A stretch of 11,649 nt of DNA, taken from NCBI GenBank assembly GCA_964657445.1, contig CAZZVB010000146.1, positions 1 to 11,649 of the forward strand. The letters run 5' to 3'. Shown here one piece after another: positions 6,419-11,649 of this stretch. Both the position numbers and the translations under genes were made by a program. Numbering within the stretch: position 1 is the stretch's first letter; every line of letters begins with the position of its first letter. The DNA is from LMUY01 sp964657445. Its GTDB lineage: Bacteria > Pseudomonadota > Alphaproteobacteria > Acetobacterales > Acetobacteraceae. The notes beneath the pieces were generated by a model. It saw only the letters and a list, made by a program, of their open reading frames with translations, was not told the origin of the DNA and made no database searches.

Positions 6419-7489
6419 CTAAGCCTGCGGCGTGCCCGAAACTTCACGGACATGACGGGTCAGGGCCCCGATCGACGGTTCCATGAAGATGGTCAGGTGA
6501 TCGCCCGGCACCGTCACGAGCCTCAGCCCGGAGCCGACGAGTTCACCCCAGCCGTAGCGCCGGTCTAACCCGAGCCCGCACGGCTCCTCCGAGGACCGGA
6601 TGCGCAGCACGGTGCCATGATACGGGCGCGGCTGGTAACGCTGCGCCGCCTCGTGAAGCTGCCGCAGCAACCCGGCGTCAAAGGCTTGGTCCGCCAGATA
6701 CGCCTCCGCAGCCGCGCCGAGCGGTTCGGAGGACGGGGTGGGCGCCTGAACCAGGCGGCGTACGGAGCGCCGGCGATGCATGAAGTCATGGAAGCTCAGT
6801 TCGTGGCGCAACACCTTGCCGAATTCCAAGGCGATGATCTGCCACCCGTAGGACCGCTCCGCGACCTGCCGCCGCAGCTTCCCCATGCGCGCCAGATAGG
6901 CCGGGTTCCAGGTGTCCACCATGACAACGGCTACAACCTCTTCGCCCAAGGCTCGCAGTTGCCGGGCGGCCTCGTAGGCGATGTTGCCAGCCAGGCACCA
7001 GCCGAGCAGCACGTATGGGCCGGATGGCTCAGCCAGGCGCAGCTGCCGGACGTAACCGTCGGCTATCTCCTCGATCGTTGCCGGCAGTTGGGCGCCGGTT
7101 CGCCGGTCGGCGGCTTGCAAGGCAATGAAGGGATGTTGCGCGCCAACGTCATGACCCAACGGGAGAAATGCCCCATTGCTGTGCACGACCGCGAAAACCG
7201 GCTTCTCAGCGCCCTGCCCGAGACGCGCCACGCGATCGAACCGGAAATTGCGCGCGGGCGGCTCGGCCGTAATGGCTCGCGACAGGGCAGCCAGCGTAGG
7301 CTCCTGGAAAAACACCGAAAGCGACAGACGCTTGCCGAACTCCCGCTCGACCCTGGACAGCAACCGGATTGCCAAGAGAGAGTGACCGCCGGCCTCGAAG
7401 AAATCCGGCTCCAGGGACGATTCGCCTGGAAGCAGATCGCCCCAGATTGCCTTTAGACGTTGGTCGCTTTTTTCGGTCACGAGTCCCAT
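6419..7489 (-). CDS. Stand-alone carrier protein (PCP/ACP)-thioesterase didomain protein with Cys nucleophile
   Basis: The 356-aa product begins with a carrier domain (5-75). GGHSLLAIRLLSRVE contains the 4'-phosphopantetheine attachment Ser37, and LSLSVFFQEPTLAALS is the usual end of an NRPS-type carrier. A type I thioesterase-like alpha/beta hydrolase follows (95-350), with PVFAVVHSNG at the oxyanion strand. The nucleophile elbow LLGWCLAG has Cys165 where Ser is usual. Asp192 is in VVMVDTWNP and His331 in VPGDHLTIFMEP. No adenylation or condensation domain is encoded in the window, so loading must come from elsewhere. It could release or transfer an acyl or aminoacyl group held on its own carrier. 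The promoter and operator directly upstream are strong. The GumC-like gene downstream suggests an envelope polysaccharide setting, which is inference. Confidence 0.85.
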   Translation of the reverse strand: MGLVTEKSDQRLKAIWGDLLPGESSLEPDFFEAGGHSLLAIRLLSRVEREFGKRLSLSVFFQEPTLAALSRAITAEPPARNFRFDRVARLGQGAEKPVFAVVHSNGAFLPLGHDVGAQHPFIALQAADRRTGAQLPATIEEIADGYVRQLRLAEPSGPYVLLGWCLAGNIAYEAARQLRALGEEVVAVVMVDTWNPAYLARMGKLRRQVAERSYGWQIIALEFGKVLRHELSFHDFMHRRRSVRRLVQAPTPSSEPLGAAAEAYLADQAFDAGLLRQLHEAAQRYQPRPYHGTVLRIRSSEEPCGLGLDRRYGWGELVGSGLRLVTVPGDHLTIFMEPSIGALTRHVREVSGTPQA

Positions 7490-7517
7490 TAGACCGTCGT
7501 CGTCAATAATTTAAGCA

Positions 7518-7546
7518 AATGTATTCGTAAACGATACGAATGTCAA
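7518..7546 (-). promoter_or_regulatory. Sigma70-type promoter for the carrier-thioesterase gene
   Basis: On the minus strand a perfect TTGACA (7546-7541) is followed by exactly 17 bases and then TACATT (7523-7518), 4 of 6 matches to TATAAT. The predicted transcript would start near 7511, about 22 bases before the ATG at 7489. The stretch is AT-rich and stands out from its GC-rich surroundings. The leader has no strong Shine-Dalgarno. Confidence 0.75.
7523..7541. promoter_or_regulatory. Perfect 7-5-7 inverted-repeat operator in the promoter spacer
   Basis: ATTCGTA (7523-7529) and TACGAAT (7535-7541) are exact inverted repeats separated by AACGA. The 19-bp element runs from the last base of the -35 hexamer to the first base of the -10 hexamer, so a bound dimer would block RNA polymerase. 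Size, AT-rich arms and placement resemble operators of TetR-family repressors. No regulator gene is present in the window. Confidence 0.65.
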
Positions 7547-7556
7547 AAACTTATAT

Positions 7557-7979
7557 CTACGGAGTTTCTGGCGACGGCACGTCGTGCAGCGGCCTTGGCG
7601 GCGGCACGCAAGCGGGTGCGGTGACATGACGCACCACCCTGGTGTGGTGGACCACCGGGCGCGGTGCTGCGTACGCCACTGGCGCGTATGGAACCGGCGG
7701 AGCGACGAAGACCGGCGGCGGCGCATAAACCACTGGTGGTGCGTAGTAGTAGGGGCGAGGATAGTAGCCGCCGTAATAGCCTCCGGCGAGCACTCCGGCC
7801 CCGAAACCGAAGCCGAAGGCCGGGCCGAAGCCGCGATAACCCCCGTATCCGAAGCCCCCGCGGTAGCCGTACCCGCCGTAGCCCCCGCCGAAATAGCGTT
7901 GCGCCTGGGCGGGATGCACCGCCATCCCGGCGATGACGGCCGAAGCCGCAGTGATCTGCATGAGCGTTCGAATGGACAT
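7557..7979 (-). CDS. Secreted Gly/Tyr-rich and Pro-rich protein of unknown function
   Basis: The 140-aa product has a clear Sec signal peptide with predicted cleavage after AQA at residue 26. Residues 27-72 are a Gly/Tyr/Phe-rich low-complexity stretch (GGGYGGYGYRGGFGYGGYRG), and 73-133 are Pro/Val/Tyr/Ala-rich with repeated APP and YAP units and an HH-T-R-VVRHV basic patch. One Cys is at 124. No catalytic domain is visible. Such proteins occur as small surface or periplasmic proteins in alphaproteobacteria, with no known function. The ATG at 7979 is preferred over a start at 8060 because GGAAGG lies 6 bases upstream and the signal peptide starts there. It precedes the promoter of the carrier-thioesterase gene and is probably a separate transcription unit. 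Confidence 0.75.
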   Translation of the reverse strand: MSIRTLMQITAASAVIAGMAVHPAQAQRYFGGGYGGYGYRGGFGYGGYRGFGPAFGFGFGAGVLAGGYYGGYYPRPYYYAPPVVYAPPPVFVAPPVPYAPVAYAAPRPVVHHTRVVRHVTAPACVPPPRPLHDVPSPETP

Positions 7980-8082
7980 GATCACCCTTCCAAAATCGTC
8001 AGATGCGATATGAGGCCGGATCATGGCGAAAATTGAGTCTAAGCGGCCGTGACGCATCACGACCCAGCGATCTAAGCCGGGC

Positions 8083-8874
8083 TTACCGCGCCTCGGCCAA
8101 AGACTGTTCCGGCATTGCCTGGGCCGGCCTTTGATTGAACGCCGGAGACGGTTTCGTGACTTCGCGCGCCGCCAACAAGTGGCGGGAGGCTCGCCGCTCG
8201 ATCACCAGCCAGACCCGCCTGATCGTCTCGGTCATCGCGAGATAGATCAGCGCTGCATAGAGATAGATCGAGAAGTCGAAGGTGCGGGCAAACACCAGGC
8301 GCGTCTGGCCCATCAGGTCCAGCAGCGTCACGATCGCAGCCAGAGCGCTGGCCTTGATCATGCCGATGAGTTCGTTCCCAAGCGGGCGCAACGCGACCAG
8401 GAACGCTTGCGGGAAAACGACGTAGCGGAGCGTTTGCCATTTCGATAAGCCGAGCGCAACGGCGGCCTCGGTCTGGCCTTTTGGAACGGACTGGATGGCT
8501 CCGCGAAAGATTTCAGCTTGATATGCAGCGGTATTGAGAGAGAAGGCGAAGATGCAGCAAAAGAATGCGTCGCGGAACAAGCTCCATAGCCCGAGCGACG
8601 CCAGGGTTGGGCGCAACTCGCCGGCGCCGTAGTACACCAGGTAAAGCTGGCAAAGCAGCGGGGTGCCCCGGAACACGGTGATGTAGCCGATGGCCAGACT
8701 CGACAACAGCGGGTTGCGCGACATGCGAAGCCGGCAGATCGGCCAGGCGAGCACGAAGCCGATCGAGCAGGCGATGCCGACCGTCTCGAACGTGATCTGC
8801 AGGCCAGCGAGCAAGCGCCAGCCATGCTCCTGCAAGAGTGGCAGGTTGAAGAGGAAGTCGCCCCAGCTGGTCAC
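8083..8874 (-). CDS. Polar amino-acid-type ABC transporter permease (HisM/OccM class)
   Basis: The 263-aa product is an inner-membrane permease with about five helices. It has the class motif ITVFRGTPLLCQLYLVYYG (65-83) and the EAA loop at about 132-155 (KGQTEAAVALGLSKWQ and following, ending FPQA), which docks on the ATPase. The NELIGMIKASALAAIVTLLDLM stretch (positions 167-188) is typical of the HisM/GlnP group, which imports basic amino acids, opines or related compounds. The C-terminal tail after 240 is polar. The GTG at 8874 overlaps the TGA of the upstream permease (GTGA) and has no RBS of its own, so the pair is coupled. A longer frame to 9216 would overlap that permease and is rejected. 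Confidence 0.92.
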   Translation of the reverse strand: MTSWGDFLFNLPLLQEHGWRLLAGLQITFETVGIACSIGFVLAWPICRLRMSRNPLLSSLAIGYITVFRGTPLLCQLYLVYYGAGELRPTLASLGLWSLFRDAFFCCIFAFSLNTAAYQAEIFRGAIQSVPKGQTEAAVALGLSKWQTLRYVVFPQAFLVALRPLGNELIGMIKASALAAIVTLLDLMGQTRLVFARTFDFSIYLYAALIYLAMTETIRRVWLVIERRASRHLLAAREVTKPSPAFNQRPAQAMPEQSLAEAR

Positions 8875-9575
8875 GCCGCATAACCGCGGGCGAACCGGCG
8901 CTCCAGCAAAGCCTGGCCACCCATCGATCCGATGCTGATCAACAGGTAAACCGCGCCTGCAGCGCTGTAGAAGAACAGCGGCTCGTGCGTGTTCTTCGCC
9001 GCTTCGGACGCGGCACGCAGCAAATCCATGACCGCCAGCGTGGAGATCAGCGACGTATCCTTCAGCAGGATCGTCCAGATGTTGGCCAGGCCAGGGAGCG
9101 CCACGCGAACGAGTTGCGGTAGCGTGATCAGCCGGAACACCTGACGGCCCTTGAGCCCGAGTGATCGTGCCGCCTCCGCCTGGCCCGGCGGCACTGCACC
9201 GAGCGAAGCGATCCAAACCTCACTCGAGTAGGCCGACACCACGACGCCCAGCGCGATCACGCCGGCAAGAAATGCGTTGAGGTCGATTTGGCCGGGGATG
9301 CCGAACGCCGTGGCAAGCCGGGTCAGCAAGGCCTGAAGGCCGAAATACACGATGAACAGCGCGAGCAGATCGGGAATGCCGCGAAAGAAGGTGGTGTAGG
9401 CTTCGCCGGCCATGCGCAGCACGCGGGAGTTCGACTGGCGGATCACTGCCAGCACGAGGCCGGCGCCAAAGCCGACGGGAACCGTGGCTACCGCCAGGGC
9501 GAGCGTGACCAGTGTGCCCCGCAGCAGCAGCGGCGCCCAGCCCTCCGGTCCAAAGAGAAGGTCAAACGATGTCAC
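8871..9575 (-). CDS. Polar amino-acid-type ABC transporter permease (HisQ/OccQ class)
   Basis: The 234-aa product is the partner of the downstream permease. Five hydrophobic helices are seen. The class motif is AYTTFFRGIPDLLALFIVYF (59-78) and the EAA loop is at 131-154 (GQAEAARSLGLKG and following, ending TLPQ). LLKDTSLISTLAVMDLLRAA (170-189) is typical of HisQ/OccQ. Importers of this class work with a periplasmic binding protein and an ATPase (HisJ and HisP), and neither gene is in the window. The start is the GTG at 9575; an in-frame stop lies just upstream and no strong RBS is visible. The gene is first in its operon as seen here, with a Crp-type site about 64 bases upstream. Confidence 0.92.
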   Translation of the reverse strand: MTSFDLLFGPEGWAPLLLRGTLVTLALAVATVPVGFGAGLVLAVIRQSNSRVLRMAGEAYTTFFRGIPDLLALFIVYFGLQALLTRLATAFGIPGQIDLNAFLAGVIALGVVVSAYSSEVWIASLGAVPPGQAEAARSLGLKGRQVFRLITLPQLVRVALPGLANIWTILLKDTSLISTLAVMDLLRAASEAAKNTHEPLFFYSAAGAVYLLISIGSMGGQALLERRFARGYAA

Positions 9576-9611
9576 GCGAGTACCACGACTGAACTCAGCA
9601 AGGCGCGTGCC

Positions 9612-9617
9612 ACTCTA
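9612..9617 (-). promoter_or_regulatory. Candidate -10 element of the permease operon
   Basis: On the minus strand the bases read TAGAGT, 4 of 6 matches to TATAAT. This hexamer would put the transcription start near 9605, about 30 bases ahead of the GTG at 9575. It also places the Crp-type site centre at -41.5, the standard class II position. No -35 hexamer is expected in that arrangement. The match is modest alone; the spacing is what supports it. Confidence 0.4.
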
Positions 9618-9638
9618 AGGCGCTGAACGCATTCATGA

Positions 9639-9654
9639 TGTGACGCAGGTCACA
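9639..9654. promoter_or_regulatory. Crp-type binding site, TGTGA-N6-TCACA
   Basis: TGTGA (9639-9643), CGCAGG, TCACA (9650-9654) is an exact match to the core consensus of the cAMP receptor protein; the palindrome is in fact 6-4-6 (TGTGAC/GTCACA). It lies 64 bases upstream of the first permease start. Crp/Fnr-family regulators with this specificity occur in many proteobacteria, but which one acts here is unknown. Confidence 0.6.
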
Positions 9655-9689
9655 CGAATTACTCAATCGGTAGGTCACTTTGTGTGGCC

Positions 9690-10185
9690 ATGGATTTGGA
9701 TCCGTTCAATGCCAATCGCTGGCCATGTGTCAAAGCCTTCCTGGCTTCGCCAGTCCATGGCCGCATGGATGCTGTCGGGTTTCCGCAGGCTTTTTTTGAT
9801 CAAACCTCGCCGCCCACCTACGCCTTTCGAGGCTGCTTTTGCCGTTGAAGCATCCGCATCTCAGGCAAGCCACGACGCCGAGGATTTTGTCGAAACCTAC
9901 AGCACCACCGACTATTCGCTGACCGTAACCAACGTGACCCGGACCACGATGGATGCAACCGGAAAGGCATCGTTGGTCACCGGCGTCAAGCGCGTTTGGC
10001 GGCAGGGCGAGGTTTATTACCATGCGACCCAATGGCCGACGCACTGCAGTTTCAGCTGGGAGATCGGCGGAACGGCCTGCCGCTGGCGCGTGTATCAGGC
10101 GCATTTGGACGAGACCAACACGCTCATTACACGCCAGCCAGCTCAGAACTCCCGCAGAACCTCCCTCAGCGTCGTCCCCTCGTAG
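9690..10185 (+). pseudogene. Doubtful, apparently frameshifted reading frame of unknown function
   Basis: This 567-bp gap between the permease and monooxygenase genes has no recognisable gene. Two plus-strand frames together look protein-like. The first, from ATG 9690 to TGA 9848 (52 aa), begins MDLDPFNANRWPCVKAFLAS. The second is one base shifted, is open from before 9690 to TAG 10185, and reads DYSLTVTNVTRTTMDATGK and WRQGEVYYHATQWP in its later half. A switch between them anywhere in about 9800-9850 would give one continuous product; runs of seven T (about 9791-9797) and four T lie there. No RBS is seen, GC is lower than in the neighbours, and the second frame runs 43 bases into the convergent monooxygenase gene. 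It may be a decayed gene, a sequencing slip or chance. Confidence 0.3.
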
Positions 10186-11441
10186 CGGGTCCGGACAAGA
10201 CCGCGGCGCTGCAGCGCCGGCACCAGCCCCTCGGTGATCTCCACCACGCGTTGGCGGCTCGATCGCTGGAACGGCGTGCTGACCAGGAAGCCATCGCCGC
10301 CGATCGCCTCCATGGCCTCGCCCATCTTGTCCGCAACCTCATCCGGCGTTCCGATGAGCTGCAATCCGCCATCGTACCGCTCGGACGCGAGCTGGCGGAG
10401 TGTCTTGCCGCTACCCCATTGCGCGAACTTGTCGAGCGAACCCTGCTCCCCGTTGGTGGTCAGGTGGGGCAGCTCGGCGTCGAGATCGAACTGGGAGAAG
10501 TCGATATCGGTCACGGTGCCGATCGCGGCGAGCGCTGCCTCGATGAAAGCCGGCCCGTTCACCATGCGGCGGTATTTCGCCCAAGCATCCTCCGATGTCT
10601 CGCCGATCACCGGGTAGATGAGGAACAGCACCTTGATGTCGTCTGGGTTGCGGCCGGCCGCCGCAGCGCGAGCGCGCACGTCGTCGCGATAGGCCTTCAT
10701 GCCGCTGTAGCCGTTCGCCGTCGCGATGATGCTGTCCGCGGTCCGCGCCGCGAACTCCCGTCCGCGTGGCGAGCCGCCGGCCTGCACGAAAGTTGGCCGG
10801 CCCTGCGGCGATGGCACGGTGTTGAGCGGGCCGCGGCACTTGAAGAACTTGCCCTCGAAGTTGATCGGCTTGACCTTGGTATGGTCCGCGAAGGTGCCGG
10901 TCGCCCGGTCCATCACCACGGCATCCGGCGCCCACGAGTCGAACAGCCGGCACACCAGCTCCACATACTCGTCGGCCATGGCGTAGCGCTGTTCGCGCGG
11001 CGGCAACTCGTCCATGCCGAAATTCTGCGCCGCGGCGTCCTCGCCCGAGGTGACGATGTTCCATCCGAAGCGGCCGCCGGCGATGTGGTCGAGCGTGGCG
11101 GCCAACCGGGCCAGCATGAAGGGCGGGTAGGCCATGGTGGACATGGTCGCCACCACGCCCATGCGCGTGGTGCCGGACGCGATCATGGCCGCGAGCGGCA
11201 TCGGGTCATGCTTGGGCGCCTGTAGCGCGTGCTTCAGGGTCGCTTCCGCCGTGCCGCGATAGGCCTCGGACACCATCAGCGTGTCTTCGAGCATGATGTA
11301 GTCGAAACACGCCCGCTCCATCGCTTGCGCCATCTCGACGTAGAACTTGCCGTCCCAGGGCGGGGTGAGTGGGGCGTAGGGATGGTTCCACTCTCCCGCG
11401 CTGAAGTTGCAGAACCAGGCGAGATGGAAGCGGTTTGGCAT
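10143..11441 (-). CDS. NtaA/SnaA/DszA family FMN-dependent monooxygenase
   Basis: The 432-aa product is a two-component flavin monooxygenase of the bacterial luciferase-like superfamily. It begins MPNRFHLAWFCNF, has LEDTLM and a TMSTMAYPPFMLARLAATLD strand, and then the hallmark DHIAGGRFGWNIVTS at 118-132. Residues that line the FMN phosphate site follow, together with PTFVQAGGSPRGREFAARTAD later in the protein. Members use FMNH2 supplied by a separate reductase to oxidise nitrilotriacetate, EDTA, dibenzothiophene sulfone, pristinamycin precursors and many unknown compounds. No reductase gene is in the window. The start at ATG 11441 is chosen over 11501, which would overlap the upstream gene by about 50 bases. 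The gap to that gene is 8 bases, so they form an operon. Family certain, substrate unknown. Confidence 0.92.
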   Translation of the reverse strand: MPNRFHLAWFCNFSAGEWNHPYAPLTPPWDGKFYVEMAQAMERACFDYIMLEDTLMVSEAYRGTAEATLKHALQAPKHDPMPLAAMIASGTTRMGVVATMSTMAYPPFMLARLAATLDHIAGGRFGWNIVTSGEDAAAQNFGMDELPPREQRYAMADEYVELVCRLFDSWAPDAVVMDRATGTFADHTKVKPINFEGKFFKCRGPLNTVPSPQGRPTFVQAGGSPRGREFAARTADSIIATANGYSGMKAYRDDVRARAAAAGRNPDDIKVLFLIYPVIGETSEDAWAKYRRMVNGPAFIEAALAAIGTVTDIDFSQFDLDAELPHLTTNGEQGSLDKFAQWGSGKTLRQLASERYDGGLQLIGTPDEVADKMGEAMEAIGGDGFLVSTPFQRSSRQRVVEITEGLVPALQRRGLVRTRYEGTTLREVLREF

Positions 11442-11449
11442 GGCCGACG

Positions 11450-11649
11450 TCAGGCAAGAACGATGCCGGACCCGGCGTATTTGCCCTTCAGCGCCTGCCA
11501 CATCGCGATGTCGCGGTCCGCGGTCCAGATTTGCGGGTAATCCAGCCCGTTTGCCTCGTCATAGGCGCGGGAGACGTCGAACGGCATGCAGTGTTCGAAG
11601 ATGACCCATTGCCCGTATGCCGGCCACATCACGCTCATGGTCTCGTCAT
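11450..11649 (-). CDS. C-terminal end of an unrecognised protein (5' end outside window)
   Basis: The minus-strand frame is open from the right edge to a TGA at 11450 and gives about 66 residues. It includes FEHCMPFDVSRAYDEANGLD and YPQIWTADRDIAMWQALKG, which looks like ordinary well-folded globular sequence, and ends KYAGSGIVLA. I could not assign a family. An ATG at 11638 could start a 62-aa product, but the frame remains open upstream to the edge, so this is more likely the tail of a longer gene. The 8-base gap to the downstream monooxygenase suggests a shared transcript, perhaps a partner enzyme in the same catabolic step. Confidence 0.6.
   Translation of the reverse strand, partial: DETMSVMWPAYGQWVIFEHCMPFDVSRAYDEANGLDYPQIWTADRDIAMWQALKGKYAGSGIVLA

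Noticed and set aside
5101..6486. 461-codon open frame on the plus strand
   Set aside because: It is antisense to the GumC-like gene and is dominated by Arg, Gln and Gly; the minus-strand frame has membrane helices and family motifs.
6617..7456. 279-codon plus-strand frame
   Set aside because: It is antisense to the carrier-thioesterase gene, whose Ser37, Cys165, Asp192 and His331 motifs are unmistakable.
8049..8060. GTGA-CGCA-TCAC as a second Crp-type site
   Set aside because: The spacer is 4 instead of 6 bases and the outer T/A pair of the consensus is absent.
8875..9216. N-terminal extension of the HisM-class permease
   Set aside because: It overlaps the coding region of the HisQ-class permease and shows no membrane or signal character; the GTG at 8874 is the natural coupled start.
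9730..10104. 124-codon minus-strand frame
   Set aside because: No RBS, no motif and Arg/Gly/Pro-rich shadow character; less protein-like than the plus-strand frames in the same region.

Overview
The window is GC-rich DNA whose genes point to an alphaproteobacterium, plausibly of the Rhodospirillales/Acetobacteraceae. That placement is inferred from codon use, gene types and general resemblance of the proteins; no search was run. Coding density is high and most genes lie on the minus strand. No rRNA, tRNA, CRISPR array, transposase or integrase was seen.

Left part (1-3785): the C-terminal half of an amidase-signature enzyme (+) enters from the left edge. It converges on a minus-strand pair: an L-threonate dehydrogenase-like NAD enzyme (LtnD type) and a 95-aa conserved protein of unknown function. 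Upstream of these on the same strand lie a DUF4142 lipoprotein, with a TTG start and a possible RBS hairpin, and a prolyl iminopeptidase. The prolyl iminopeptidase is divergent from the next pair.

Middle part (3786-8082): a DUF423 membrane protein (YgdD-like) overlaps an RlmM-like 2'-O-ribose methyltransferase by ATGA; the same two families are adjacent in E. coli. The methyltransferase stop overlaps the stop of a convergent GumC/Wzz-like chain-length protein without a kinase domain. Upstream of that, on the minus strand, is an orphan carrier-protein/thioesterase didomain protein whose thioesterase has Cys in place of the usual Ser nucleophile. It has a clear sigma70-type promoter with a perfect 7-5-7 inverted repeat filling the spacer, as expected for a repressor operator. 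Next is a secreted Gly/Tyr/Pro-rich protein. Together these look like an envelope or exopolysaccharide locus, perhaps with acyl or aminoacyl decoration; that is inference.

Right part (8083-11649): two translationally coupled polar amino-acid-type ABC permeases (HisM/HisQ class) have no binding protein or ATPase gene in view. They are preceded by a perfect TGTGA-N6-TCACA Crp-type site, placed correctly for a class II promoter. A 567-bp stretch follows that holds only a doubtful, apparently frameshifted ORF. The window ends with an NtaA/SnaA/DszA-type FMN-dependent monooxygenase and the C-terminal end of an unrecognised gene just upstream of it. Permeases plus monooxygenase suggest uptake and oxidation of a small organic nitrogen or sulfur compound, but the substrate cannot be read from the sequence.
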